Shown here piece by piece: positions 35,047 to 44,703 of a DNA stretch of 64,000 nucleotides (the stretch's first letter is position 1; the number at the start of each line of letters is the position of its first letter). The translations under genes and the position numbers were made by a program. The DNA comes from Xanthomonas bromi (GTDB lineage Bacteria > Pseudomonadota > Gammaproteobacteria > Xanthomonadales > Xanthomonadaceae), in assembly GCF_900092025.1 (NCBI RefSeq), contig NZ_FLTX01000042.1, forward strand, positions 38,100 to 102,099, in the 5' to 3' direction. The notes under the pieces were generated by a model. That model made no database searches, was not told the origin of the DNA, and saw only the letters and a program-made list of their open reading frames with translations.

Positions 35047-35453
35047 TCGCCCTGGATTCCTCGGTATTGCTGGACATCCTCATCGGCGACCCGGTCTATG
35101 GCGAAGTGTCGGAAATCTGCATCGGCGATGCGCTGGCGCGCGATGAGGTCGTGGTCTGCGATGCGGTGGTGGCCGAAGTGCTGGCCATGCTGGACACCCA
35201 GGTCGACCTGATGGAAACCCTGGCCTCGATCGGGGTGCGTTATGAAGCCACACAGGAAGCGGCGGCGGTACGCGCCGGCCACATGAACAAGCGCTTCCGT
35301 GCACGCGGCGGCAAGCGCGAGCGGGTGGTGGCGGATTTTTTGATCGGCGCCCACGCGATGCTCCAGTGCGACGGGTTGATCACCCGCGACGAGGGCTTCT
35401 TCCGCGACTACTTCAAGGGCTTGAAGATCACCGCCCCCAAGCCCGTTGCCTGA
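35043..35453 (+). CDS. PIN-domain ribonuclease toxin (VapC-like)
   Basis: 136 residues. All four PIN acids are in place: D5 in MIALDSSVLLD, E45 in AVVAEVLAML, D98 in RVVADFLIGAHA and D116 in LITRDEGFF. VapC toxins cut specific RNAs and are blocked by VapB. The ATGA overlap with the antitoxin is typical. It sits between divergent acnA and downstream acnB, 64 bp before the latter. Confidence 0.88.
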   Translation: MIALDSSVLLDILIGDPVYGEVSEICIGDALARDEVVVCDAVVAEVLAMLDTQVDLMETLASIGVRYEATQEAAAVRAGHMNKRFRARGGKRERVVADFLIGAHAMLQCDGLITRDEGFFRDYFKGLKITAPKPVA

Positions 35454-35517
35454 TCCACGCCTTCTGATCCACGTCTGACGTTTTACACATTCACCGCTGT
35501 CCTTTTGGAGAACTCGC

Positions 35518-38109
35518 ATGTTGGAAGCCTATCGCCACCACGTTGCAGAGCGCGCCGCGCTCGGTATCCCGCCGCTGCCGCTGACCGCGCAGCAGACCGC
35601 CGAGGTCATCGAACTGTTGAAGGCGCCGCCGGCCGGCGAAGACGCCTTCCTGGTCGAACTGCTCAGCCAGCGCGTGCCGGCCGGCGTGGACGACGCCGCC
35701 AAGGTCAAGGCTTCATACCTGGCCGCCGTGGCCTTCGGCACCGAGAAGACCGCACTGATCAGCCCCACGCGTGCCACCGAGCTGCTCGGCACCATGCTGG
35801 GTGGCTACAACATCCAGCCGCTGATCGATCTGCTGGACAATGCCGAGCTGGGCGCCACCGCCGCCGAAGCGCTCAAGCACACCTTGCTGGTGTTCGATGC
35901 GTTCCACGATGTGCAGGAAAAGGCCGAAGGCGGTAATGCGCATGCCAAGGCCGTGCTGCAGAGCTGGGCCGACGCCGAGTGGTTCACCAGCAAGCCAGAA
36001 GTGCCGCAGAGCATGACCGTCACCGTGTTCAAGGTGCCGGGCGAAACCAACACCGACGACCTGTCGCCGGCCCCGGATGCGACCACGCGTCCGGACATCC
36101 CGCTGCACGCGCTGGCGATGCTCAAGAACAAGCGCGACGGCGCGGCGTTCGAGCCGGAAGAAGACGGCAGGCGCGGCCCGATCCAGGCCATCGCCGACCT
36201 CAAGGACAAGGGCCACCTGGTCGCTTATGTGGGCGACGTGGTCGGTACCGGTTCCTCGCGCAAGTCGGCGACCAACTCGGTGCTGTGGTGGACCGGCGAA
36301 GACATTCCGTACATTCCGAACAAGCGCTTCGGTGGCGTGTGCCTGGGCAGCAAGATCGCCCCGATCTTCTACAACACGATGGAAGACGCCGGCGCGCTGC
36401 CGATCGAGCTGGACGTGTCGCAGATGGAGCACGGCGACGTGGTCGAGCTGCGTCCGTACGACGGCAAGGCATTGAAGAACGGGCAGGTGATCGCCGAGTT
36501 CGCGATGAAGTCGGACGTGCTGTTCGACGAAGTGCGCGCCGGTGGCCGTATTCCGCTGATCGTTGGCCGTGGCCTGACCGCCAAGGCGCGCGAGTTCCTG
36601 GGCCTGCCGGCCTCGGACCTGTTCCGCCTGCCGATGGACCCGCCGGATACCGGCAAGGGCTTCTCGCTGGCGCAGAAGATGGTCGGCCGCGCCTGCGGTC
36701 TGCCGGAAGGCCAGGGTATGCGCCCGGGCACCTATTGCGAGCCGAAGATGACCTCGGTGGGTTCGCAGGACACCACTGGCCCGATGACCCGCGATGAGCT
36801 GAAGGACCTGGCCTGCCTGGGATTTTCGGCCGACCTGGTGATGCAGTCGTTCTGCCACACCGCCGCGTATCCGAAGCCGGTCGACGTCAGGACCCACCAC
36901 ACCTTGCCGGAGTTCATCTCCACCCGCGGCGGCGTGTCGCTGCGCCCGGGCGATGGCGTGATCCACAGCTGGCTCAACCGCATGCTGCTGCCCGACACCG
37001 TGGGCACCGGCGGCGATTCGCATACGCGTTTCCCGATCGGCATTTCGTTCCCGGCCGGTTCCGGCCTGGTGGCCTTTGCGGCCGCCACCGGCGTGATGCC
37101 GCTGGACATGCCCGAGAGCGTGCTGGTGCGCTTCAAGGGCGAGATGCAGCCGGGCGTGACCCTGCGCGACCTGGTCAACGCGATCCCGCTGTACGCGATC
37201 AAGGACGGCCTGTTGACTGTGGCCAAGCAGGGCAAGAAGAACATCTTCTCCGGCCGCATCCTGGAAATCGAAGGCTTGCCGAACCTGAAGGTGGAGCAAG
37301 CGTTCGAATTGTCCGATGCCTCGGCCGAGCGTTCGGCGGCCGGCTGCACCGTGCACCTGGACAAGGCGCCGATCATCGAATACCTGACCAGCAACATCAC
37401 CCTGCTGCGCTGGATGATTGCCGAAGGCTACGCCGATGCGCGCACCCTGGGCCGCCGCATCAAGAAGATGGAAGAGTGGTTGGCCGATCCGCAACTGCTG
37501 CAGCCCGATGCCGACGCCGAATACGCGGCGGTCATCGAGATCGACCTGGCCGACATCCACGAGCCGATCGTGGCGTGCCCGAACGACCCGGACGACGTCA
37601 AAACGCTCTCCGAGGTGGCCGGTGCGGCAATCGACGAAGTGTTCATCGGTTCGTGCATGACCAACATCGGTCACTTCCGTGCTGCCGCCAAACTGCTGGA
37701 AGGCAAGCGCGATATCCCGACCCGCTTGTGGGTGGCACCGCCGACCAAGATGGACGCTTCCGAGCTGACCAAGGAAGGCCATTACGGCACCTTTGGCGCA
37801 GCCGGCGCGCGCATGGAAATGCCGGGCTGCTCGCTGTGCATGGGCAACCAGGCGCAGGCACGCGAGGGCGCCACGGTGTTCTCCACCTCGACCCGTAACT
37901 TCCCCAATCGCCTGGGCCGCAATACCAATGTGTACCTGGGTTCGGCGGAACTGGCGGCGATCTGCTCGCGTCTGGGCCGGATCCCGACCAAGGACGAGTA
38001 CATGGCCGATGTGGGCGTGATCAAGACCAGTGGCGACCAGATCTACCGCTACATGAACTTCGATCAGATCCAGGAGTATCAGGACGTGGCAGAGACCGTC
38101 GCGGCCTGA
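35518..38109 (+). CDS. acnB: Aconitate hydratase B (RpfA)
   Basis: 863 residues from ATG 35518, with TTTGGAG upstream. Bifunctional aconitase/2-methylisocitrate dehydratase. The N-terminal HEAT-like domain is followed by the swivel domain ([16 protein letters not shown]) and the iron-sulfur core with [14 protein letters not shown] and [14 protein letters not shown]. It is known in X. campestris as rpfA, where loss lowers extracellular enzymes and disturbs iron handling. A strong terminator follows 25 bases after the stop. Confidence 0.98.
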   Translation: MLEAYRHHVAERAALGIPPLPLTAQQTAEVIELLKAPPAGEDAFLVELLSQRVPAGVDDAAKVKASYLAAVAFGTEKTALISPTRATELLGTMLGGYNIQPLIDLLDNAELGATAAEALKHTLLVFDAFHDVQEKAEGGNAHAKAVLQSWADAEWFTSKPEVPQSMTVTVFKVPGETNTDDLSPAPDATTRPDIPLHALAMLKNKRDGAAFEPEEDGRRGPIQAIADLKDKGHLVAYVGDVVGTGSSRKSATNSVLWWTGEDIPYIPNKRFGGVCLGSKIAPIFYNTMEDAGALPIELDVSQMEHGDVVELRPYDGKALKNGQVIAEFAMKSDVLFDEVRAGGRIPLIVGRGLTAKAREFLGLPASDLFRLPMDPPDTGKGFSLAQKMVGRACGLPEGQGMRPGTYCEPKMTSVGSQDTTGPMTRDELKDLACLGFSADLVMQSFCHTAAYPKPVDVRTHHTLPEFISTRGGVSLRPGDGVIHSWLNRMLLPDTVGTGGDSHTRFPIGISFPAGSGLVAFAAATGVMPLDMPESVLVRFKGEMQPGVTLRDLVNAIPLYAIKDGLLTVAKQGKKNIFSGRILEIEGLPNLKVEQAFELSDASAERSAAGCTVHLDKAPIIEYLTSNITLLRWMIAEGYADARTLGRRIKKMEEWLADPQLLQPDADAEYAAVIEIDLADIHEPIVACPNDPDDVKTLSEVAGAAIDEVFIGSCMTNIGHFRAAAKLLEGKRDIPTRLWVAPPTKMDASELTKEGHYGTFGAAGARMEMPGCSLCMGNQAQAREGATVFSTSTRNFPNRLGRNTNVYLGSAELAAICSRLGRIPTKDEYMADVGVIKTSGDQIYRYMNFDQIQEYQDVAETVAA

Positions 38110-38134
38110 CCCGCTGCTGCAGTGATGCGTTTGA

Positions 38135-38168
38135 CGAAATGCCCGGCACTGCCGGGCATTTCGCTTTT
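38135..38168 (+). terminator. Intrinsic terminator of acnB
   Basis: Perfect 13-bp arms CGAAATGCCCGGC and GCCGGGCATTTCG with loop ACT, followed by CTTTTCG. Textbook rho-independent structure. Confidence 0.92.
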
Positions 38169-38299
38169 CGACCAACGACTTCGTGTTTTCGTCAGGGCGT
38201 CGGGCCTCAAAGCAAATACCAGATAACCGGATTGTGGCATTGCAACAAAAATCTGAAGTGCGCGGGTCTAGAGTCACGCCGCTCTACCACTGCCCGTTG

Positions 38300-39151
38300 A
38301 TGCCCATGCCGACTTGCACGATCTCCGGTCAAACGCTGCACTACACGCAACACGGTCGCGGTTTTCCGGTGTTGCTTGGCCACAGTTATCTCTGGGACGC
38401 TGCGATGTGGGAGCCGCAGATCCAGGCGCTGTCGCAGCAGTACCGGGTCATCGTTCCCGAGCTATGGGGGCATGGGCAGTCAGGTCCGTTGCCGCACGGC
38501 ACACAGCAGATCGGCGATCTTGCCCGGCAGATGCTGGCGCTGCTGGACGCACTGGAGTTGCCGCAGTGCGCTGTGGTGGGCCTGTCGGTGGGCGGCATGT
38601 GGGGCGCCGAGCTCGCCTTGATGGCGCCCGAGCGCGTGCGCAGCCTGGTGTTGATGGACACCTTCCTGGGCGCCGAGCCACCGGCCACGCGTGCGCGCTA
38701 CTTCGGCCTGCTCGATGCGATCGAGACGCTCGGGCAGGTGACGCCTGAGCTGATCGAGGCCATCGTGCCGATCTTCTTCCGCCCCGGTATCGATCTGAGT
38801 TCGGCATTGCCGGCGGCCTTCGGGCAGCGTCTGGCGGCGATGTCGGCCGAGCAGTTGCGCGCATCGATCGTGCCACTGGGCCGGCTGATCTTCGGCCGAG
38901 CCGATCGACTGGACGCCCTGTCAGCGCTGGATCCGGCCAACACCTTCCTGCTCGGTGGCGCCGAGGACATTGCGCACCCGCCCGAAGAGCTGTGGATGAT
39001 GGCCGAGGCAATCTGCTGCGATTACGACCTGATCCCGGACGCAGGCCATGTCGCCTCGCTGGAGAACCCGGCCTTCGTCAACGCGCAGTTGCTGGGCTGG
39101 CTGAAGCGGACGGTGGCTGAGACCGAAGTGGAGCTGAGGCGTGCGGGATGA
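38300..39151 (+). CDS. Alpha/beta-fold hydrolase
   Basis: 283 residues from ATG 38300 (ATG 38306 is possible). An HGRGFPVLLGHSYLWDAAMW opening is followed by LWGHGQSG. The nucleophile elbow is VGLSVGGMWG (Ser about 96), an acid lies near LLGGAEDIAHPPEE, and the histidine is in IPDAGHVASLE. This is the esterase/lactonase/haloperoxidase-like group of the superfamily; substrate unknown. It stands alone after the acnB terminator, and a repeat-rich gap follows. Confidence 0.85.
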   Translation: MPMPTCTISGQTLHYTQHGRGFPVLLGHSYLWDAAMWEPQIQALSQQYRVIVPELWGHGQSGPLPHGTQQIGDLARQMLALLDALELPQCAVVGLSVGGMWGAELALMAPERVRSLVLMDTFLGAEPPATRARYFGLLDAIETLGQVTPELIEAIVPIFFRPGIDLSSALPAAFGQRLAAMSAEQLRASIVPLGRLIFGRADRLDALSALDPANTFLLGGAEDIAHPPEELWMMAEAICCDYDLIPDAGHVASLENPAFVNAQLLGWLKRTVAETEVELRRAG

Positions 39152-39556
39152 GGGCATGGCCTCACCTGACGTGGGATGAGGCGCGTGGTTCCCTCTCAGC
39201 TCCTCTCTATTTTTTACTGACAGGAGAGGGGCTTAAAGCGCTCTCTCGCAACAGAGTCGCTTGAAGCACTGCAGGTGTTAGCGCTGCAGTTGTCAGGATG
39301 ATGTTTCCCTTCTCCCGTCGGGACATTGTCCTTCTTTTCGCGGGACATTGTCCTTCTTTATGGAGGAGAAGGTGCCCGCAGGGCGGATGAGGCGTCTGCG
39401 CGATGCTTGGTTGGCCGTACCCTCACTCCAACCCTCTTCCGCAGGGAGAGGGGCTCGCAGCGCTCCCCGAAGGGGAGGGATTCATTACGTGCCATGCCAC
39501 GGACTTCCTTTCCCGGCCGGGAAAGCGTTCGAGGCTGTGATCGTTCGGCGGTTGCG
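39152..39556. other. 405-bp repeat-rich intergenic region
   Basis: No convincing gene. It contains CCTCTC/GAGAGG palindromes near 39190-39235, a 22-bp-period direct repeat at 39319-39359, and a CCCTCTTCC-GCA-GGGAGAGGG hairpin near 39432-39452 followed by CCCC-GAA-GGGG. It resembles the dispersed palindromic intergenic units common in Xanthomonas genomes. Confidence 0.55.
39319..39359. repeat. Tandem direct repeat, two copies of 19 bp
   Basis: CGGGACATTGTCCTTCTTT occurs at 39319-39337 and again, identical, at 39341-39359. The inner GGACATTGTCC is itself an 11-base palindrome around a central T, so each unit could be bound by a dimeric protein. Confidence 0.8.
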
Positions 39557-41917
39557 TTATGACGGTTGCGCGCCCAGCCAGGCCTCCAGTGCCGGGGCCG
39601 GTAGGGGCCGCGAGAACAGGTAGCCTTGCAGCACTTCGCAGCCCAGGTCGGCCAGGAACAGGCGCTGGGCCTCGTTCTCGACGCCTTCGGCCACCACGTG
39701 CTTGCGCAGATGCTCGCCGATGCGCAGTACCGAGGTGGTGAGCGCACGCGCGTCTTCGCTGTGTTCGATATCGCGCACGAAGCTCATGTCCAATTTGAGT
39801 TCGTCGATCGGCAGCCGATGCAGATGGCTCAGGCTGGAATAGCCGGTGCCGAAATCGTCCAGTGACAGCGAGATGCCGGCTTCGCGAATGGCATGCAGGT
39901 TTTCCAGCACGCCCGCTTGCCCGGACAGCATCACGCTTTCGGTCAGCTCCAGCGTCAGGTCCGAGGGCTGCACGCCCACCTCGTCGATGAGCCGGAGCAG
40001 ATCCGACAGCATGCGCGGACTTTCGAAACCGCTGGCCGACAGATTCACCGAGACGCGTGCCACCGGCACGCCCCGCTGGCGCCAGTCGGCGACCTGCCGA
40101 CACGCGCTGCGCAGTACCCAATCGTTGATCTGCGGCATCATGCCTTGCTCTTCGGCCACTGGTAAAAACCGTGCCGGCGACACCGCGCCGAGTTGCGGAT
40201 GATTCCAGCGCAGCAGCGCTTCCACGCCATACAAGCTGTGTGGCGCGGCGCTGTGCATCTGCGGCTGGTAATGCAGTTGCAGCTGATCGCGTCCGATGGC
40301 CTGGCGCAGCTCCGCTTCCAGCGCCACGCGTTCCTGCGCCATGCGGTTCATGTCCGAACTGAAGAAGCGGAAACGCCCGCCGCCTTCCTTCTTGGCGCGG
40401 TTCATCGCCAAATCGGCGTGGCGCAACAGGATGTTGATCTCGCGGCCGTCTTCGGGAAACATCGCCACGCCGATACTGGCCGACGAATGCACGGTCATGT
40501 GGCCAACCGGCAGCGGGCTGGCGATGCTCACCAGCAAACGCTCGGCGGCGGCACTGGCCTGCTCCGCGCTGCATTGCGGCAGCGCCAGTGCGAATTCGTC
40601 GCCCGACAGGCGCGCCAGCATCGCCGTGGCGGTGAGCTGGTCGTTGATGCGCAAGGCGATATCGCGCAACAACCCATCGCCTGCGGCGTGACCCTGGCTG
40701 TCGTTGATGAGTTTGAAACGGTCGATGTTGATGAACATCAACGCCGCCGGTTCGCCGGCGTATTCGGCCTGCGTCAGCGCCTGCTCGGCGCGTGCGCTGA
40801 ACATGATGCGGTTCGGCAGGCCGGTGAGCGTGTCGTAGAACGCCAGTTGGTGCACGCGCTGGCGGATTTGCTCGCGTTCCAGCGCCAGCGTGCACAACTG
40901 CTGACACAAATTGGTCAGGCGCATATGCCAGGCATCGGCACGCTGGGGCTTGCGGTAATACAGCGCAAAAGTGCCGAGCACGCGCGTGCTATTGGAGCGG
41001 ATCGGCGTGCTCCAGCAGGCGCGCAAGCCCATCTGTAACAGCGTGTCGCGATACGGCGCGAACAACGGGTCGGTGGCGATGTCTTCCACCATCACCGCGC
41101 GGCCACGCCAGGCAGCGGTGCCGCAGGCGCCCGCGCCCGGACCGATCTTCAAGCCGTTGACCGCATCGGCGTATTCGGGCGGCAGGCTGGGCGCAGCTAG
41201 CGAATGCAGGTGGCCTTGATTGTCCGCACTCATCACCGTGGCCAGTACGTCCGGTGCGATGCGTTCGACCTCGGTGCAGATCAGCGTCATCACCTCGATC
41301 AACGGGCGTTCCTGCACCAAGGCTTCCAGCACGCGGTGTTGTAGCACCTCGTGCATCTTGGTGTCGGTGATGTCGGTCAGCACCGCCACGTAATGCGAGG
41401 GAGCGTGGTTGGCGTCGTAGATCGGGTTGAAATTGAGCGAGATCCACAGCGGCGTGCCGTCCTTGCGGTACACCAGCAGGTCGGCGCGGGTGTGCTGCAG
41501 GGCATCGGCGCGATCGCGCAAACGGGCAACTTCGTCCTGGTCGCTCTGCGCGCGGGTCAAGACATCCGAAGGGCGGCGACCGACCACCTCGGCTTCGGTA
41601 TAGCCGAACATGCGCTGGAAGCCGTCATTGGCATACAGCAGGCGCGATTGCAGATCGCAGATAAGAATGCCGCTGCTGCTGCCATCCAGCGCTTCCGCCA
41701 GCAAGCGCGAACGGCGCTGCTCGGGATGCTCGCCGTCCTTGGCCATGCCGGCGGTGACCGGGCCGGGCCTGATCAGGCCGGTGCCTGGCGTGTTCGCATG
41801 GGCCGGCGCAGCCGTCTCCGGCGTGCGATCGACCGCCGCGTCCGCAATGGCGCCCGTCGAGCTTTCCGGTGCCGGTGGAAGCGTCGGATCGGTCGGGTGC
41901 GAGGGAGGGGCGGTCAT
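39557..41917 (-). CDS. PAS-GAF-GGDEF-EAL c-di-GMP enzyme
   Basis: 786 residues. PAS domain (about 75-190; SGILICDLQSRLLYANDGFQ), GAF domain (about 205-345), GGDEF domain with the signature changed to RLSGDEFALAL, then EAL domain. The EAL catalytic set looks intact: YGVEALLRW, VNLSASG, ELTESVM, LDDFGTGYSSL, the lysine in DELKLDMSF, AEGVENE and LQGYLFSRPL. It therefore most likely hydrolyses c-di-GMP. Whether the SGDEF half still makes it is open, since serine at that position is tolerated in some active cyclases. The gene starts six bases after the cheB stop, so it is probably the last gene of the cheR-cheD-cheB operon. Confidence 0.93.
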   Translation of the reverse strand: MTAPPSHPTDPTLPPAPESSTGAIADAAVDRTPETAAPAHANTPGTGLIRPGPVTAGMAKDGEHPEQRRSRLLAEALDGSSSGILICDLQSRLLYANDGFQRMFGYTEAEVVGRRPSDVLTRAQSDQDEVARLRDRADALQHTRADLLVYRKDGTPLWISLNFNPIYDANHAPSHYVAVLTDITDTKMHEVLQHRVLEALVQERPLIEVMTLICTEVERIAPDVLATVMSADNQGHLHSLAAPSLPPEYADAVNGLKIGPGAGACGTAAWRGRAVMVEDIATDPLFAPYRDTLLQMGLRACWSTPIRSNSTRVLGTFALYYRKPQRADAWHMRLTNLCQQLCTLALEREQIRQRVHQLAFYDTLTGLPNRIMFSARAEQALTQAEYAGEPAALMFINIDRFKLINDSQGHAAGDGLLRDIALRINDQLTATAMLARLSGDEFALALPQCSAEQASAAAERLLVSIASPLPVGHMTVHSSASIGVAMFPEDGREINILLRHADLAMNRAKKEGGGRFRFFSSDMNRMAQERVALEAELRQAIGRDQLQLHYQPQMHSAAPHSLYGVEALLRWNHPQLGAVSPARFLPVAEEQGMMPQINDWVLRSACRQVADWRQRGVPVARVSVNLSASGFESPRMLSDLLRLIDEVGVQPSDLTLELTESVMLSGQAGVLENLHAIREAGISLSLDDFGTGYSSLSHLHRLPIDELKLDMSFVRDIEHSEDARALTTSVLRIGEHLRKHVVAEGVENEAQRLFLADLGCEVLQGYLFSRPLPAPALEAWLGAQPS

Positions 41918-41923
41918 GCGGGA

Positions 41924-43000
41924 TCAGCGCGCCTGCGCCGACAGCGCGAGCAGACGCTCGGCCACGCGGTCCAGCGGCACCACTTCCTGCGCGGCGCCGA
42001 GTTTGTAGGCCGCACCGGGCATGCCCCAGACCACGCTGCTGGCTTCGTCCTGCACCAGCGTAGGCGCACCGGCCTGCAGCATTTCCAGCAAGCCGCGCGC
42101 GCCGTCGTCGCCCATGCCGGTGAGGATGGCGCCGACCGCATTCGGGCCGGCATTGGCGGCAACGGAGCGGAAGAGCACGTCGACGGCCGGCTTGTGGCGA
42201 TTGACCGGCGGGCCATCGTCGATGCGGCAGCGCCAACGCGCACCGTCGCGAATGATGCGCAGATGCTGGCCGCCCGGCGGCAGGTACGCGTGGCCGGGGA
42301 GTATCGCTTCGCCGTCGGTGGCTTCGCGCACCGACATGGCGGAATGGCGGTTGAGGCGTTCGGCGAATGCGGTACTGAAACTGGCAGGCAGGTGCTGTGT
42401 CATCACCACCGCCGGCGCATCGGCGGGCATGTGTTCGAGCACCACGCGCAGCGCTTCGGTACCGCCGGCGGAGGCGCCGATGGCGATCAGGCGGTCGGTG
42501 GTGCGAAAGCGCAGCGCGCTGCCGGGCACCGGCGCCGACTGCATGTCGAGCGTGACCTTGGGCGCGCTCGGGCGGTTGAGTGCGCTGACTTTGGCTTTGG
42601 CGGCCATCTTGACCTTGCTGACGATTTCTTCGCCATAGCCTTCCAGCCCGCGTGCGACGTCGATCTTGGGCTTGGAGACGAAATCCACGGCGCCCAGCGA
42701 CAAGGCCTGCAGCGTGGTGTCGGCGCCGCGCTCGGTCAGCGATGAAATCATCACCACCGGGGTCGGGCGCAGGCGCATCAGGTTTTCCAGGAATACCAGG
42801 CCGTCCATGCGCGGCATTTCCACATCCAGCGTAATCACGTCCGGGTTGAGGCGCTTGATCTTTTCGCGCGCCAGCAACGGATCTGCGGCGGAGCCGACCA
42901 CTTCGATGCCGGCATCGCGCGAGAGGATTTCGGTCAGCATCTGACGCACGACCGCCGAATCGTCGACGATCAACACACGCACAGGAGTTTCCAGCGTCAT
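41924..43000 (-). CDS. cheB: Chemotaxis methylesterase/deamidase CheB
   Basis: 358 residues. The receiver domain has [12 protein letters not shown] and D59 in [13 protein letters not shown]. The catalytic domain has S177 in [13 protein letters not shown]203 in MTQHLPASF and the aspartate in MGDDGARG. It removes methyl groups from receptor glutamates when phosphorylated, opposing CheR. Start ATG 43000 overlaps the cheD stop, so the genes are coupled. Confidence 0.97.
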   Translation of the reverse strand: MTLETPVRVLIVDDSAVVRQMLTEILSRDAGIEVVGSAADPLLAREKIKRLNPDVITLDVEMPRMDGLVFLENLMRLRPTPVVMISSLTERGADTTLQALSLGAVDFVSKPKIDVARGLEGYGEEIVSKVKMAAKAKVSALNRPSAPKVTLDMQSAPVPGSALRFRTTDRLIAIGASAGGTEALRVVLEHMPADAPAVVMTQHLPASFSTAFAERLNRHSAMSVREATDGEAILPGHAYLPPGGQHLRIIRDGARWRCRIDDGPPVNRHKPAVDVLFRSVAANAGPNAVGAILTGMGDDGARGLLEMLQAGAPTLVQDEASSVVWGMPGAAYKLGAAQEVVPLDRVAERLLALSAQAR

Positions 43001-43593
43001 TCGAACAACTCCACTCCACCGGTGACCGGTGCTTTGGACAGACGGGCGCGCACGGCCGATTCGGTGGCGGCGACTTCGGCCTCGTGTGCATGCGGCAGAC
43101 GCTGCACGACGACGCGGCCGGTCGTCGCGAAGAACCACACCTTGCGCGGATGGATGCCGCACAGATCTTCGGCGATGATGGGAATGTGTTCGGCTTGCAG
43201 GTACTGGCGTACGAATTCGGCGTTGCGGGTACCGACCGGGTTGCTGGTGAAACCCTTGAGCACGTTGGCGCCACCGAAGACTTTGGCTTCGATGCGTTTG
43301 CGATGCGCGCCGCGTTTGAGCATGTCGTTGATCAGCAACTCCATGGCATAACTGCCGTAGCGCGCGGGTGCGCCATCGCCGACCTGGCCTTCCGGCAACA
43401 GAAAGTGGTTCATGCCGCCGATCTTGAGCACCGGGTCGCGCAGGCAGGCCGCAACGCACGATCCCAATGTGGTCGTCAACGCGGTGTCGTCGTCCACCAC
43501 CAGGTACTGCGTGGGCAGCAGTTTGGCAGCGATGGTCTGGAACCGCGAATCGCGGTAGCGCATGACGTCGTCGACTTGCACGGCGGTACTCAT
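42997..43593 (-). CDS. cheD: Chemoreceptor glutamine deamidase CheD
   Basis: 198 residues from ATG 43593. Catalytic cysteine C46 in TLGSCVAAC and histidine H63 in GGMNHFLLP. The family motifs [13 protein letters not shown] and FGGANV are present. It deamidates receptor glutamines and tunes receptor activity. It overlaps cheR upstream and cheB downstream by four bases each. Confidence 0.96.
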   Translation of the reverse strand: MSTAVQVDDVMRYRDSRFQTIAAKLLPTQYLVVDDDTALTTTLGSCVAACLRDPVLKIGGMNHFLLPEGQVGDGAPARYGSYAMELLINDMLKRGAHRKRIEAKVFGGANVLKGFTSNPVGTRNAEFVRQYLQAEHIPIIAEDLCGIHPRKVWFFATTGRVVVQRLPHAHEAEVAATESAVRARLSKAPVTGGVELFE

Positions 43594-44456
43594 GCAGAGG
43601 CTCCCGCGCGCGGTGCGCGCCGATACAGCGTGCGCCCGCACGGCTGGATCAGGTCGGCCGCGTGCAGGTAGTTCTCCGAGTGCCCGGTGTAGAGCAGGCC
43701 GTCGTCGCCCATGTGGTTGACCAGGCGCGACAGGATGCCGCGCTGGGTGGGCTTGTCGAAATAGATCATCACGTTGCGGCAGAACAGCGCCGCATACGGG
43801 CCGCCGACATCGTAACGTGGCGCCAGCAGATTCAACTGTTTGTATTCGATGAGCTGGCGCAGCGCCGGAATCACCCGGCACTTGCCTTCGTTGGGGCCGC
43901 TGCCGCGCTGGAAATACTTGCGCTTGATCGACGCATCCAGCGAGGCGACGCGGTCGATGGCATAGACGCCGCGCGAGGCGGTTTCCAGCACCTGGGTGTC
44001 GACGTCGGTGGCGATGATGCTCACCGGCGGGGTCAGCGAGCCGAAAGCTTCGCAGGCGGTGATGGCGATGGAGTACGGCTCCTCACCGGTGGAGGCGGCG
44101 CACGACCAGATCTTCAATGGCGCCTGCGAGGCGCGCTTTTGCAGTTCTTCGCGCAGCTTGTCGAAGTGGTGCGGCTCGCGGAAGAACGAAGTCAGGTTGG
44201 TGGTCAGCGCGTTGGTGAACGCCTGCCATTCTTCTTCGTCGTTGCCGGCCTCGAGCTGGTCGAGATAGTCGCGGAACGAGCGCAGGCCGAGCACGCGCAG
44301 CCGCCGCGACAGGCGCCCGTACACCATGTCGCGCTTGGCCGGAGCCAGCGCGATGCCGACGCGTTGGTAGATCAGGTCGCAAACGCGCTTGAAGTCGCGG
44401 TCGCCGAAATCGAATTCGCGTGTGTCTGAAGCGGGAGTCGTAGTCGTCATATCCAT
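43590..44456 (-). CDS. cheR: Chemotaxis protein methyltransferase CheR
   Basis: 288 residues. N-terminal helical domain, then the SAM-binding domain with [19 protein letters not shown] and [29 protein letters not shown] and YTGHSENY complete the class signature. It methylates receptor glutamates using SAM. In E. coli the beta-subdomain binds a C-terminal NWETF tail of receptors; similar tails occur on five receptors in this window. First gene of the cheR-cheD-cheB-GGDEF/EAL operon, with a FliA-like promoter just upstream. Confidence 0.97.
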   Translation of the reverse strand: MDMTTTTPASDTREFDFGDRDFKRVCDLIYQRVGIALAPAKRDMVYGRLSRRLRVLGLRSFRDYLDQLEAGNDEEEWQAFTNALTTNLTSFFREPHHFDKLREELQKRASQAPLKIWSCAASTGEEPYSIAITACEAFGSLTPPVSIIATDVDTQVLETASRGVYAIDRVASLDASIKRKYFQRGSGPNEGKCRVIPALRQLIEYKQLNLLAPRYDVGGPYAALFCRNVMIYFDKPTQRGILSRLVNHMGDDGLLYTGHSENYLHAADLIQPCGRTLYRRAPRAGASA

Positions 44457-44478
44457 ACGCGTCGTGAGCTATAACTGG

Positions 44479-44506
44479 ATATCGGCCACGTAGCCGCGCA
44501 ACTGAA
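44479..44506 (-). promoter_or_regulatory. FliA (sigma-28)-like promoter of cheR operon
   Basis: On the minus strand TTCAGTTG, 12 bases, GCCGATAT. The -10 matches 7 of 8 to GCCGATAA. Expected start is about 16 bases before the cheR ATG. Confidence 0.55.
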
Positions 44507-44658
44507 GCACTAATGCGTGGATTGCGCACACTTGGGTTCAGTGGGGCCTGCGATGGGGGCAGGGGACCGCGTTTGCCGGCCGCTGCGAGCCAGACGCAGC
44601 CAGTCATGCATTCGCTGGCATAGCGCGATGGGGCGACGCAGACGCATCGCCCAGATGC

Positions 44659-44687
44659 ACAACGCCCCGGCAGTGCCGGGGCGTTGT
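44659..44687 (-). terminator. Hairpin 3' of receptor A
   Basis: Perfect 13-bp arms ACAACGCCCCGGC and GCCGGGGCGTTGT with loop AGT, 16 bases past the stop of the receptor ending at 44704. No T-run on the minus strand, so termination is likely but not certain. Confidence 0.6.
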
Positions 44688-44703
44688 GGGGGACAGCGAT
44701 GAA

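Noticed and set aside
35713..38277. 854-codon open frame antisense to acnB
   Set aside because: Shadow of acnB in high-GC sequence.
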